This document shows positions 9,830 through 21,396 of a stretch of DNA of 64,000 nt, in pieces. The notes below the pieces were generated by a model. It had not been told where the DNA came from and did no database searches. It worked only from the letters and a program-made list of their open reading frames with translations. The stretch is taken from assembly GCA_037178625.1 (NCBI GenBank), contig CM074141.1, positions 1,302,001 to 1,366,000 of the forward strand. Reading direction: 5' to 3'. The position numbers and the translations under genes are program-made. This stretch comes from Skeletonema tropicum (lineage: Eukaryota; Bacillariophyta; Thalassiosirophyceae; Thalassiosirales; Thalassiosiraceae). Numbering within the stretch: the stretch's first letter is position 1; each line of letters begins with the position of its first letter.

Positions 9830-9968
9830 CAAAATACTCTCTGATTGTTGTCATGTTGTATTAGTTTGTGATTGTTGATGATGTGTGAGTTTGTAGGAAT
9901 TAAAGTAGTGGTAATTTAGATGAAACGATGTTTTGCACACTGAATCTCTACTGTGCGAGAGTAAGCAT

Positions 9969-11363
9969 CTAGTTTGCGTTTTGATCAGCAAGAATTGCCC
10001 ATCTCAATTTACAACACGAGCTTCTGGGATTGTTCCTCCTCTCTTCTTTCGTCGGACGTACAACATCTCTGCTCCATGCACTGTATATGCCACTCTTAAA
10101 TCCACTTTTAAACGACTTCTTCACTCGTCGATCTTCACCACTATGAAATGTAAGCATTACAACCTTCCCTCCAGGAGAGAGAACTGTTGGTATGTCCTCA
10201 AGGAGCTTCTCGAGCACACGGAATTCTCCATTCACTTCAATTCGTATTGCTTGCATAACTCTTGCAATAGTGGAATCTAGCTGAGATTTAAGCTTCTTTG
10301 CCTGATTCTTTCCAATCTGTTCACTGTTCCAATTATGTTGTTTTATAATCAAAGGCCGCACGATATCTCTCACCCTATCAGCCAACTCCACTGTCGTTGT
10401 TGGAATCTTGCTACGCTCTCCAATAAGGCCGACTGCGATTTCGGCTGCAAACTCTTCATCGGAGTTTTGCTTCAGCATAGAACGTAATTGTCGGACACGT
10501 AGTCGCTGAAGGAGTTGATACGCAGTTTCCACACTATCATCATCCGGAGACATTCTCATATCGAGAGGACCATCTCGCTTGTATGTAAAACCTCTGTCGT
10601 TGTTGTCAATCTGCATCGACGATAAACCCAAGTCAGCCAACAAACTTGTCACTTTTCCGACCTGATTGGTTGATGTCATGTATGAACCCAAGTTAGCAAA
10701 GTTTTGATTGACTGCAGTGAAGACATCGTTACCCTCTCCTGATGATTCAATGTCACTTTGTTCTAATACTGTCTTCCGGAGTCTCTCTTCTGTCTTTTTA
10801 ATCTCCACGGAATCCTGATCGAATGCAATCAGTCTTGCATCGGCACTGTTCATAATTTGCTTGAGGATATAAGACGAATGTCCCCCGTATCCCAGGGTGC
10901 AGTCGACCACCAAAATTGGATCATTTTCACATTGACCATCTTCCAAGCCCATGTAATGCAAACATTCTTTCACCATAATAGGCACATGTTGGCCAGCAGG
11001 AGTCATTCCTTTGGCTAAAACCTTGGAGATGGTTTCTTCATCTCCCTGTCTCTCTTTGTATTTATGTTTAAAGTGTTTCGGATATCTACCTGAATATCTC
11101 TCGCGTCTCTTGTGTGGCATTGGTGCTGTCGATGTAGCAATTGAGACATCTCCATGGCTATCTTGTATATCAAATACAGCAGAGAGGACGTCTAATCGGC
11201 GCTGCACATTAGACTTGTTCATAGAAGGAAGAGTACCAGCAACATGATGTGATGGTTGTATCGTTGTGAATGCATCGATTTGCGACGCAGTGAGCCAGAT
11301 AATGAGAGCAGTAAGAAACGCCATCTTCATCGCATCTGCCTTGCTATTGTTATTATAGCGCAT
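9969..11363 (-). CDS. rsmH: 16S rRNA (cytosine-1402-N4)-methyltransferase RsmH (MraW), plastid-targeted
   Basis: A 464-residue single-exon protein. RsmH signatures are complete: HVPIMVKECLHYM, the SAM loop DCTLGYGGHS (~153), LIAFDQD, LLADLGLSSMQID, the hallmark RGFTYKRDGPLDMRM, FAAEIA, AIRIEVNGE, and GGKVVMLTFHSGEDRRVK. The family N4-methylates C1402 of bacterial-type 16S rRNA. The N-terminus is a signal peptide ending SQIDAFTT, an ASAFAP-like site, so plastid rRNA is the likely substrate. Translation could also begin at an in-frame ATG 11 codons in. The enzyme works on the same small-subunit rRNA as RsmG, 7 kb away. Confidence 0.93.
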   Translation of the reverse strand: MRYNNNSKADAMKMAFLTALIIWLTASQIDAFTTIQPSHHVAGTLPSMNKSNVQRRLDVLSAVFDIQDSHGDVSIATSTAPMPHKRRERYSGRYPKHFKHKYKERQGDEETISKVLAKGMTPAGQHVPIMVKECLHYMGLEDGQCENDPILVVDCTLGYGGHSSYILKQIMNSADARLIAFDQDSVEIKKTEERLRKTVLEQSDIESSGEGNDVFTAVNQNFANLGSYMTSTNQVGKVTSLLADLGLSSMQIDNNDRGFTYKRDGPLDMRMSPDDDSVETAYQLLQRLRVRQLRSMLKQNSDEEFAAEIAVGLIGERSKIPTTTVELADRVRDIVRPLIIKQHNWNSEQIGKNQAKKLKSQLDSTIARVMQAIRIEVNGEFRVLEKLLEDIPTVLSPGGKVVMLTFHSGEDRRVKKSFKSGFKSGIYSAWSRDVVRPTKEERRNNPRSSCCKLRWAILADQNAN

Positions 11364-11893
11364 AATATGGTTGTTACATTCTTATACACATGAGCATGCT
11401 ACGTGATGATGGCATGGGATGAGGCGAGGAACGGAGAACGGAAGTTGATGGTGGCTACGAGCTACGATAGCTCTTGCTCGCTCTCGTGCTACATACCTAC
11501 TTATCGGCGCGGGCTGGCTCCTGGCTCCATTCGGGGGCCGATTTCGGGTATTTCCTTGCTTCACTTACTCTAATACGATAGAGGTTGGCGTGCTAAGACC
11601 TCATCTATCAGGTCATATCACGCACACACAAGTCCATACTTCAGTTTATGTACTGCAATTTATGATTTTGTATCTGTTATCTTGATGTTTATGCCTTGAT
11701 GTTTAGTGGACATAGCAATGACTCTTTTCATTTTGCTCGGTTAGTCTGTGGCAATGACATTTGGAGATATTAACAGAATGATTACAGCACCTTCTTCCCA
11801 TGCGGCAGAGAAAAAGATTCTTCAATCTCAAACAATACATCTAAACCTAATTTATACTTCATTCACACTTCTCCTATCTTCTAACATCATCAC
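11364..11893. other. Intergenic region upstream of rsmH
   Basis: It lies between the RsmH start and the stop of the lactonase gene. The RsmH promoter should be at the left end. A CTCGCTCTCGTGC-type low-complexity patch lies near 11460-11500. No gene or repeat is supported. Confidence 0.35.
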
Positions 11894-13787
11894 TCACTGT
11901 CCATTATTCAATGTCATGCTCTCAGTCGCGACAGTCATGGATGAGATCTGCTTCTTAAGCTCTGCAATTTCTTTTCTAGCAATCTCCAACTCACTTTCTG
12001 CTGCCTTCTTCGAGTGATCGATCTCAACTGAGGTTGGGATGGTGCTAGAGTAATCTTCTCCATAAGAATGGACGCGGTGTCCTACCTTCTCAAGCTCAAG
12101 ATGGTGCTCATCATCACCATCTCGATCGTTGATTGGGCAGGAACAGACAAAGTTAGGGCTCGGGACGCGATACTCATTGCCACTATATTTAATCTCACCC
12201 GATGTTAGATTGAAAGAAAAGACTGCAATTGTATCTGAATCTTGATTGGCCACAATCAAAAATTGACCACTGTTGTCAAATTGAAAGTGACGAGGAGTTT
12301 CTCCTCGTGTGTGGAAAAATCCTACCTGGGCAAGTGTACCTTTACGTGTTTTGCCACTGTGCCCATGGGATTGCTTGACACGGAAAATTGCGAGTGATTC
12401 ATGGCCTCTGTTCGAAACAATCACAAATCTACCAGATTGATGAACGCAGATTCTGCCGCACGTATTCAGCTTCGTAGGAAACGCCGATGGAACAGTCTTG
12501 ATAGACTGGATAAGCTTCAATGTAGAACGACCCTTGAACGCATCCATTGGTTTTTTGAGTTTCGCAGCTCTCGCAATCTCTGAGAGTAGTTCTCTGTCAA
12601 CAGAAAACACTGCAACCTATAAAGGCCAAGTGAAAGATTCAATGATGCATTTGGCTTTAGCGAAAGGCACAGCGAACAGATACATGACATCAACATAGGC
12701 ATAGAAAATGACTTACAGTAGAGCTGAGCTCATTCACAACATATGCAACGTTGAACTTTGGGTGGAATTCAAAGTAACGAGGCCCATCTGGCTTACCAGT
12801 GCATAACCCACTAGGCAGCGTATTGATTTCACATCCGATACGGCCGTTCTCTTTATCGTACCAAAACTCCCTCACCAAATCCTTACCCAAATCTGGCTGT
12901 GAACGATTCAAGAAAGTCAGTGCATGTAAAAGACATAATATGCATCAGTAGGAAATCAGAGCACGACACTTACCACGTACGCAACACATCCCTCAAACGG
13001 ATCTAGAACAAGGGCATGAGAATGCGGATCTTTCTGCCTCTGCGCAATAGTAGAATCATCATTGTTAGAGTGATTGACACCGCCATCCTTCTTCGCAGCG
13101 GCTTGCATGGCTTTACCTTGACGGGGATCATAAACGCTTTGAATTGGCCCTTTGAACTCACCAGTAGTTTTTGATAAAGGAATCACTGCAAGAGAAGAGT
13201 CCCAATAGTTGACGGCAATCAAGTTGCGTTGATCGTGGTCAATTGTGAGGTAGCATGTAGATGTTCCACCAGCATCGACTTCACCGATTTGCAACAGAGA
13301 TCCATCTTTTTCTATCTGATATGCAAAGATTTTTCCATTTTCTCCGATGTCTTCGGTGCACGTATAAACAACGTTCAACCTAGGAGGTTGTGATACGATG
13401 TTAGAGAAATTTGATTGCAGAGAGGCACACGAAATAATGTAACACATCTTTGAGGGCTCACCTTGGATGAAATCGAGAGAAGGCTGGATTGATCACATTT
13501 TCAGCTTCTCCATTAATATGCAATAAGACCAATCCCCCGTCGTTAGCATAGAATCTATAGACACGAAGAGTGTATTTCCCTGCATGCCCCCTCGGTCCAT
13601 GAGCAAGCTTGTCAAAGTCAGAATAGGAAGTCACAAAGAAGAGTTGCTGGTCATCATGGTCATTGTCATCCGCTTGACTTCCGGCAAGGCTGCGAACAGC
13701 TGGAGAATTCCCGTCGCTTGATGCATCGGTAGTGAGAACGCTGGATGTGTGTTGAACTAGTTTGGAAGAATTGTTGTAAGGAACCAT
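11894..13787 (-). CDS. Seven-bladed beta-propeller lactonase (6-phosphogluconolactonase-like), four exons
   Basis: Four exons join in frame: 13787-13462, 13379-12974, 12896-12717 and 12616-11894, all with GT-AG borders (introns 82, 77 and 100 bp). The product has 544 residues. The lactonase/3-carboxymuconate-cyclase pattern is clear: LNVVYTCTED, DPHSHALVLDPFEGCVAYV, GPRYFEFHPKFNVAYVVNEL, STVAVFS, GRFVIVSNRGHESLAIFRV, and TPRHFQFDNSGQFLIVANQD followed by TIAVFSF. These are repeated propeller blades. The family hydrolyses sugar-lactone substrates such as 6-phosphogluconolactone. There is no targeting peptide, which suggests a cytosolic protein. A C-terminal ~40-residue coiled coil (ELEIARKEIAELKKQI) is an addition to the family core. 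Exon 1 carries acidic low-complexity inserts. Confidence 0.85.
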
Positions 13788-13974
13788 TCTGTCGGTATCC
13801 TTGGATTTTGCGCTTGTAATTCTTGCCGTTCCTGTTATTATTATGCCAATATTTATGAGATGATTGCTTCACCGAACAATCAGAACTTTGCTTGGTGGTG
13901 ATTGATGTTCAACTCCATTTGATTGAAAAATTTGCAAAAGATTTAACAAAAAAGAGGCGAAGGTGCAGTTTTTG

Positions 13975-14580
13975 ACAGGTAACAGCTGCGACATAGAAGA
14001 TGATGCAGGATTCCGCGCGACCAACCCAGCTGTCGAATTCTGACACCATCTGATCTGACACTTGAACTTGCTCGGCCATCAATACTTATTTACAGCCCCC
14101 GTGTTCTAGCCCTCCAGACTCCATCCGGACTCCGTCGAGCAATCAGAACTTTAGGGTTGATTGCCTTATTGATTAGATAAATAAGTGATTAGTTTAGGAT
14201 GGTATTCAGGAGCTGTTACTGGGCAAGCTGGATCTGAACTTGCCCATTTTAGGTAATAAGAGGAGTGCAGTCTAGGTATCTCTAGTTCAGTGGCAAGTCC
14301 GCACTCCTCTTGTCACCTGTGCTAGGTGATGGTATGTTCCTCCTCCCTCCTACTCTCAACTGCCTCTCGACAGGTGAGAGTGAGAGTCCTCACTCAACCT
14401 CTGCCACCGCAGAGGTGGGGGAGAGGGGATTAGGCGGGCGGAGCGGAGTTGCAGTTTGGGCAGGTGACAGATGCGCGCAGATGATGCAGGATTCGCGCGC
14501 GACCAACCCAGCTGTCGAATTGAAATTCTGACACCTGCTCCCCTTGTTCTCTAGCCCAGACTCCATCCGGACTCCGTCCT
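13975..14580. repeat. Imperfect direct duplication (13,975-14,133 and 14,462-14,580)
   Basis: A block containing GATGATGCAGGATTC, CGCGACCAACCCAGCTG and TCCATCCGGACTCCGTC occurs twice, about 490 bp apart. The two copies differ by small indels: the left copy has ~55 extra bases before the last motif. It encodes nothing recognisable and looks like a dispersed or duplicated non-coding element. Confidence 0.7.
14221..14318. repeat. Paired inverted repeats (fold-back)
   Basis: Two nested hairpins are visible. GGGCAAG at 14221 pairs with CTTGCCC ending at 14245. AAGAGGAGTGC at 14258-14268 pairs with GCACTCCTCTT at 14301-14311, extending imperfectly to 14251 and 14318. This lies between the two copies of the direct duplication and suggests a small non-autonomous element. 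Confidence 0.65.
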
Positions 14581-15185
14581 CAAAAGATACCTTTACATAC
14601 ATATAATATGTAGGAATATAGCGCATGTAAGTAGGATACCCCAATAAATCTATTCCACCTTCAATTCCTGTTCAATCTCCAATAATATCGACGCTTACTT
14701 TTAGTATCAATGCCCGACGCTTAATTCCTGCCAAGAAAAGATCTTAACAGTGTTCGTTGGATCCGAGTGCAAAAGGTTTTGGCAAATGTATGAAATTGCC
14801 AAGCAAATTGGGTCCGATGTTGATCTAATTTTTTCAGTAAATAGGTGAGGGATGAACGTTGATTTCTCACTTGTAGATTTGACTAGTGGTAAAACATGGT
14901 GTGCGCTAAGACGTCCTGCGGTAATAACATGCAAAGTTGCGTATAAGAAGCCTAAACAAGATTTCAGTGTTCGCCTACCCTGGTGCCAAGATAATCTTCG
15001 TCCGTTGCGTATCTTCCTGGATTTGTGTGTAATGAAGAGTTCGATAGGAATGGAGACTTCTAATATCATGAATGAGTGTCGTGTGTGCGATTCCAGACCA
15101 GCCTAGAGTTTCAAAATAATATCCCTCTACTGTACCTTCCGTAGCTACGTACTTATGAAAGAAGAAGTAGCATCTGTTTTTTAAC
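14581..15185. other. Intergenic region
   Basis: AT-rich sequence beyond the stop of the repeat-rich membrane protein gene. Short frames exist but none has protein-like composition. I see nothing I can support. Confidence 0.3.
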
Positions 15186-17462
15186 TTAGGAAGGAGTCCC
15201 TGATGAATTTTCAGAAGAACTATCAACATTACAATCGAAGAATTGTTGCAAAGTAGAGAGCATTTCGAAAAAAGTTGCAGCATCGTCCTTCCTTACAATC
15301 CTTGAAGAATTTGTGGCGTTGTCCACTGTTGTGTTGTCTGTTGATGCACAAACACCTTCGTCATGGACTTCTCTCTTTGCCTTTGCCTCAATTACGCTCT
15401 TTGTACTCTTGATCGCGAATCTGGTCATACTCTGTATACTTTCGCTGCTCTGTGTACTGCTTGAGCTTTGTACACTTACTTCGTCGGGAGTATTAGTAGT
15501 ATCAAGAGTGCACTCTTCTCTAGTCACTTTCTCAGCATTTGCATCCTTTGGCCTCATCTCACTCTTTGGCCTACTTTCTCCACCTGCACTTGTCTCAACT
15601 CTAACAGTCTCTTCCTGCGCGCTCTGAGCATTTGTTGTAAGCTGTCTTGTGGCATGATCTTTTTGAGTTGTCGCATCAGCAATAGATTCCCTCGCCTCCT
15701 TTGCACCCAAGTTCTTCGCACTCTTGATGGCGAAGCTGGTCATACTCTGTATACTTCCGCTGCTCTGTGTACTAATTGAACTGCTTCCACTCACCTCGCC
15801 GGAGAAAGCAGCAGTCACGACAGTACTTGCTACTTTTTTTCTTTTATCATTGACAACTATCTCTCTCTTCAAGCTACTTGCTACACCAGAATCAGTTGTC
15901 GCTTTCTTCTTTTCTACAGCTCCAGCACTTTCCGTACTCGTAGTCGGGGCACATGCAACAATCTGAGTATTCTGAAAGGTAGCACCATCACCAGTCAGAC
16001 TTTTCATCTCTTGTACCGCACTTTCATCATTGCTACTCATCTCTCTCTTCAAGCTTTCGGATATTCCTACGCGGCTTGCAGTTTTTTGCGTCTTTTTAGC
16101 ATCACTTGCACTTGTTCTACTCATGATCGGTGCACTTGCATCCTTGTTGCTTCTATCTCTCTTCAAGCTTTCGGAAATTCCTACTCGGCTTGCAGTTTTT
16201 TGCGTCTTTTTAGCATCACTTGCACTTGTTCTACTCATGATCGGTGCACTTGCATCCTTGTTGCTTCTATCTCTCTTCGCACTTTCGGAAATTCCTACTC
16301 GGCTTGCAGTTTTGTGTGTGTCTTTAGCATCACTTGCACTTGTTCTACTCATGATCGGTGCACTTGTATTCTTGCTGCTTATATCACTCTTCGCACTTTC
16401 GGAAATTCCTACTCGGCCTGCAGTTTTGTGTGTGTCTTTAGCATCACAAGCCACATTTCTCATCTCTTGTACCGCACTTGCATCCTTGAATCTCTTCAAG
16501 CTTTCGGATATTCCAGCGCGGCTCGCAGATTTTTGTGTCTCTTTAGCATCACTCGCTCTTGCTGTACGCATGGCTGCACTTGTTCTACTATGTGGCCGAA
16601 TATTCTGAGAAGTAGCAACATCGGCAGTTGCTTCTTTCGCCCCTTTTATAGCATCTGTGCCATTGACACTTATCTCGCATATCGCAGCTTTCGTCGCTTT
16701 ACGTGCCACATGCTTAACTGGAGCGCTTCTAATAATCTGCCTATCTTGAACACTCGTTTCATTCTGTCTTGTATGCGTCATGACAAGATCTTTTGGGATT
16801 GGAGTGTTTCGTAGTGGCAGTATTACCTTCTTTTTTCTTTTTCTTCTACGTTTCCGTCGTTTTATTTCGTAAATAACCCCTACAACGAGTATTACCAACG
16901 GTGTAACAACTAATAGTCCAAATCCAATTCCTGCCCCAGCATTTGGCTCACTGTCACCATCATTTACATCAAGTAAGTCTCCTTCACTAGTTCCCGAGGA
17001 AAATACCAGGTCACCATCCAAAGATGAAGTTGTCGGCTCATTTCTCAATGTAGGCTTACTGCTGAGAAGTGCTGTTGAACTCGGAGAGGTCATAGTAACT
17101 GCTAGACCATTCTGTGTTGACAATGAAGGAGATGTTGAAGGCCTCAGACTAGGAAGATCTACCTTTGCTATGGTTGGTTCAAATGTTGCAACTGGAGCCA
17201 CAGATGACAGCAATGAAGGACGTGCTGAAGTTTTCGTTGTTACATTATGCGTTGGAATATTTGATGGTACAAGATCCGTAGGATGCGACGATGGCACCAG
17301 CAGAGTAGGAGTTGCTGTAGGCGTTGTTGTATTATACTCGTTTGTCACAGCGGTAGTTGAGTTAAACGATGTCGAGTAGTTTGCTGCCGGTCTCGTGGAT
17401 GGAGCTTTTGATGGTGTGAGTGTTGTTGGATATGATGATTCGATTTCATCCTGCTTCTTCAT
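15186..17462 (-). CDS. Ser/Thr/Pro-rich single-pass membrane protein with intracellular tandem repeats
   Basis: A 758-residue frame from an ATG at 17462. Residues 1-175 are a mucin-like Ser/Thr/Pro region with recurring PT and PS motifs, probably extracellular and O-glycosylated. Residues ~177-198 are one membrane helix (GLLVVTPLVILVVGVIYEI), followed directly by a dozen Arg/Lys (stop-transfer). Residues ~295-475 hold five imperfect 37-39-residue tandem repeats containing ASDAKxTxKxASRVGISES. A second pair of repeats (QSSxSIQSMTxFAIKS) follows near 585 and 690. No signal peptide is seen at this ATG. A TAG lies directly before it and could be a splice acceptor, so an upstream signal-peptide exon may be missing. 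Family not recognised. Confidence 0.65.
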   Translation of the reverse strand: MKKQDEIESSYPTTLTPSKAPSTRPAANYSTSFNSTTAVTNEYNTTTPTATPTLLVPSSHPTDLVPSNIPTHNVTTKTSARPSLLSSVAPVATFEPTIAKVDLPSLRPSTSPSLSTQNGLAVTMTSPSSTALLSSKPTLRNEPTTSSLDGDLVFSSGTSEGDLLDVNDGDSEPNAGAGIGFGLLVVTPLVILVVGVIYEIKRRKRRRKRKKKVILPLRNTPIPKDLVMTHTRQNETSVQDRQIIRSAPVKHVARKATKAAICEISVNGTDAIKGAKEATADVATSQNIRPHSRTSAAMRTARASDAKETQKSASRAGISESLKRFKDASAVQEMRNVACDAKDTHKTAGRVGISESAKSDISSKNTSAPIMSRTSASDAKDTHKTASRVGISESAKRDRSNKDASAPIMSRTSASDAKKTQKTASRVGISESLKRDRSNKDASAPIMSRTSASDAKKTQKTASRVGISESLKREMSSNDESAVQEMKSLTGDGATFQNTQIVACAPTTSTESAGAVEKKKATTDSGVASSLKREIVVNDKRKKVASTVVTAAFSGEVSGSSSISTQSSGSIQSMTSFAIKSAKNLGAKEARESIADATTQKDHATRQLTTNAQSAQEETVRVETSAGGESRPKSEMRPKDANAEKVTREECTLDTTNTPDEVSVQSSSSTQSSESIQSMTRFAIKSTKSVIEAKAKREVHDEGVCASTDNTTVDNATNSSRIVRKDDAATFFEMLSTLQQFFDCNVDSSSENSSGTPS
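16037..16570. repeat. Coding minisatellite, five ~111-118 bp units
   Basis: Units containing the motif CTTTCGGA(A/T)ATTCC recur near 16055, 16165, 16285, 16400 and 16500. Unit length is a multiple of three or near it, and the minus-strand frame stays open through all copies. The same periodicity keeps plus-strand frames open, creating long spurious antisense frames. Confidence 0.8.
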
Positions 17463-17792
17463 CTCTAATATGTACTGCGTTGAGATTTTATTGCTTCTCC
17501 TTCATCTCAGCAACCAGTAAGAAGTATATAGTGAAGTTAGGTCTTGAGAACGTAAAAAGCGCAAGGTGATGATAGAAGAAATATCTAATATATGATCAGA
17601 AGATGAGCAGATTTCAAGCACACGGTAGCGTTGATCTTTACTCATTGACATCGAAGCATGAGATTGAGAGCGCTACACAAGAGGAAGAGAATGAACAAGA
17701 GTTTCATGGGCGCAGGTCCATCAACACGCCGCAACATCATCATGCATGTGTATCGTACTTTCTTGACCGACGGTGCGTTGAGCCAAGAGATT

Positions 17793-19526
17793 GATGGTAC
17801 GGACACTCTATTTTGACTCGACTCGCTTTCTCGCTATTTTTCAACATTCCACGAGTTCCTACGTAGAAAAGAAGATTGAGATGGTGTCTGCCGGTTAGTC
17901 AGGCGAGGACCATCCGCCCGGCTCACTCTTCCACTTGAAATGGCCTTTGTTAGTAACCACCATGTAAAATAGTCGGAGATTCACCATGGCTTATCTCGGC
18001 AACCATGCCCTCTATGGACACCACTGATTGTTTCATCCGCATCTACTCTTAAAATCGCCCAAGGAACTATCCTCCGTTTGTCGCCGAAATCCGCCTCTCT
18101 TCGTTCTATTCGCTCTCGAAAAACGCCCAAATTTCAGCCGACACAACTCAACGTCGTCGGTCGTCACGACGCTCCTCTGCCTCCAGCGCTGTGTCTAACA
18201 AGTCGGAACATCCTGAGGCATGTCCGATTGACGTCTCTGCCTGGTGGGGTTTCTCTTATGAGTGTGAGCGGTAGCTAGGACGAGCATCAGTGTAGTGAAT
18301 TTTGGTGGCTGACAAAGGAATTGTCGAACGAGTTAAATATGTTGGTGATTATCCGTTAGATGCGCACTATTATTTGGATTGTAGGGGCCAATTCAGTCGA
18401 TTTAAATAAAAACAGATCGATATTCTTCCCCAATCTTCTCCAATGCCACCCACCACCACCATCGGCTTGAAAAGCATCCTGAGAAAATTCCATATCACAA
18501 CTTATCACTCATCACCTTCTTACGGCCATTACTAGTGGCGGTACTATTAATTGAAGAATTTGTATGAGGTGGTCATGCCGTGAGCCTTGAGAGAACACAG
18601 GATTGTACAGAGAAATGATATCAACACTACTCATTATTATAATATAACTTCTTCATCATTGAACTATATTAAAATGTATGGGATTCAGTTGATTGTGATG
18701 TATTTTCCCCATGCTATATTGCTGCGTCTGCTATAATCCGCGGGAATGTTGAATGCACAGTTATTACCACCACTTCTACGCTTTGAATATCGACACCTCA
18801 ACGATTGTCGATTGTCATTCCTCCAACTAATAGTATTATATTCGCACCAACCCCAACCTCATTCTACTTCTCAATTTGTCTTCACAACTCTAACCTCCCA
18901 TTAGATAAATACTCCAATAATTTAGAGTTTTGTGGCTTCCTGGCGAATGAATTGATTCCATATCCGTTCGCTCTTGAAAGAAATTTAGTTTTTCATCCTG
19001 GTGTGACGACCTCGTAAGCACTGCAACTGCCATCAGCTAATTCTCGCTGAAAATACCTATCACAGATAACGTATAGCAAAACGATCTTGGATTCTTGGCC
19101 CTATTGGGGTGATGGACCAGTTGGGCCGCCGATGTGACTTGAAATGATATTTGTGGGGGTGTAGAGAGACCACAGCAAAAAATTCAAAACGAGTTACCGC
19201 CAGTAAAATTGTACGTATATCGGGCTTGGTGCGAGTGAAAAAGCACAACATCGACGTCCACAAAGATGATCAAAATGGTCTATATTTAGCACACATAAAC
19301 AACGGAATGGCATCGGCGATGACCCAACCAACACCCATTGCTTGGGCGATTTTATCTTGGCAACGAGGCGATGCTTGGAGCGGCCGGATTTGGCCACTTT
19401 GAAGTGGCCAAAATTTTAGTCCCGGTCGAGGGTATTTTACTAGGTGGGCTCTAGCATTGTGTTTTGCGAAATTGAGTACCGGTCGGGCGGATGGGGTTTT
19501 TGACATTTTAGAGTGTCCGTACCATC
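17793..19526. mobile_element. Candidate inverted-repeat element, degenerate
   Basis: The 18-bp sequence GATGGTACGGACACTCTA at 17793-17810 recurs as its exact reverse complement at 19509-19526. Similarity extends outward ~20 bp with mismatches (GAGCCAAGAGATT versus CAACCATGAGAAA). The 1.7 kb between contains no convincing protein gene. A palindrome with 9-bp arms (TGGCCACTT/AAGTGGCCA) lies near 19393. No target duplication is evident, so the ends are not defined. Confidence 0.45.
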
Positions 19527-21396
19527 TTTCTCATGGTTGAGCGTTGAGATTTAACCAGAAGATGCCCACACCCCGGATCCACCCCGGGTGGCGTCTTTAC
19601 CACGTAACTTTGTCAATAATAGGTCGATTCATTTGGTTCAAAGACCAACAACCTTCCATTTAGTTAGTTTAGAACGCCTCTGCAACGTGGCATGGTGGTA
19701 TTCCGACCATTCTCCAAGATATTGTGGGTACTAATTCAGTAGCACTGGCATCGTCGGCCCGGGGTGCTCGGCCATCACGCATCACACACTAACAAAAAAC
19801 ATCTCCTCCATGACGAATCCGACGGCAAACCATGGTACTATTGGGCCAACATTCCCAAAATCAACATAAACAACATAGTGCCTAAACCCATTTTTTATGT
19901 AGATTCCGATTCTGTAAGCGGTGGCGGCCGAATCGGCGTCGTTGTGATGGTATACGGCTCTAACCGCCAGAGACATAAAATCTGCACATGCCGGGCAACA
20001 TCATGACATACTCATATTTAATAGATTTCGGTTATTTAATTGCCATGGTGCATTGCAGACACCTTCTGAATACTATGATGATTGATTATTATTATCAGTT
20101 TTATTGATTACATACAAATTAGACGTAATAATTGAGTAGTAGGTCAAATCATCCGCTGTTGCTTTGATCCCATCGGGTAGGAATGGTGCTGTTAGGAGTC
20201 ATATGATACCCTGAAACCACTGTATAATGCTCGCAACAGATGGCTATTGGTGTTGTGTGGTGAAAGGGTCCCCAACTTGCAGGATGAATACACTCAATAT
20301 CACTTCAAATACTCGTGTATGTGATTGCATTCGCTCTTCATTTTCCACCAAAATATGCTACATTTCAACCAGTCCAATAATGTCGCAGCCGCAATGAAAT
20401 AGAGATATCTACACCAACCACGTTGATTGTTATATTATAGTCATCACCTCACAGACTTTTGGCACCCTCTCATTTCATTTCCTGTCAGATATATGCATTC
20501 TCCTTTTTGATGTATTTTGTGGAAATTATCAATTTTCAACTACTGTATTCACCATGCCACTACATGCGCCATAGAACGCCCCGACACACTCTAGAGGGGA
20601 CTGATCGCCGCTTAATAGTATATAGATGGCGTCTGCAAACCAGTTCAGTGGCAGAGCAGCTTCAACTATTCATCTGAAGACCATATTGGAAGTGCATCAT
20701 CACACCGATGTCAAAGCGCAATTTTCCGGCACCTCTACTTTGGTGTCATAATAAGTAGCGATGGCGTGGATTGATGTCCATCTGAGGACACACTTCATAG
20801 AAAGGCTATTGGAGAGGGAGTTGCTGCAGTTGGGCTGTCTAATTTTATGTGTAGCTAGTGTTGTTGATGTCGGCACGTACGGGGTCGAGGTGCGCCATGG
20901 TGATCGCTGGTGATTTTTTTCATTATCCCCTGGGCATCTTCTGGTTAAAGATGACCATCTCCTGCGCAACCAACAACTTTTGATTAACCCGCGGGAACTG
21001 AAACCATTAACCCTATTTTCTGGTGTTCCTAATGCGGCGGCGATGAACGGCGAGCTGAAAAGGCCGGAGAAGTTGAAATAGACGGATCATTCATCTTCGC
21101 CGGCTGACCGGCGACCTGGTACCGCAACTCTTACCCTCTCAATAAGCTCTAGAAATGAACCTATAAGTGTCTACTAAGGGGTCAAACTTTCAAATTTACT
21201 TAGAAGCAATTCAAAGTCCAGGCACAGCCTTCAATAAAACACCCTGAAGCTTGCTGAAGATTTTTAATGAAAATATTTTGGCATTTGATGATCACTTTGT
21301 GGTACTCACAGCTCCCTAGTCGTGAATTCTTTCCATTTTCACCAACGAATAAGTAAAATTGACGGTCGTGCTCTCAAGTTGATCGTTCTTTGCACC
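19527..21396. other. Gene-poor intergenic region
   Basis: Nearly 1.9 kb without a frame of protein-like composition. It includes GC-rich islands (near 19560 and 21050-21120) between AT-rich tracts, perhaps remnants of old mobile DNA. The promoter of the hydroquinone reductase gene should lie at the right end. Confidence 0.3.

Noticed and set aside
16011..16814. Long plus-strand frames antisense to the repeat-rich membrane protein
   Set aside because: They exist only because the coding minisatellite is stop-free in several frames; composition is Leu/Ser/Cys noise and the minus frame is the longer and more protein-like one.
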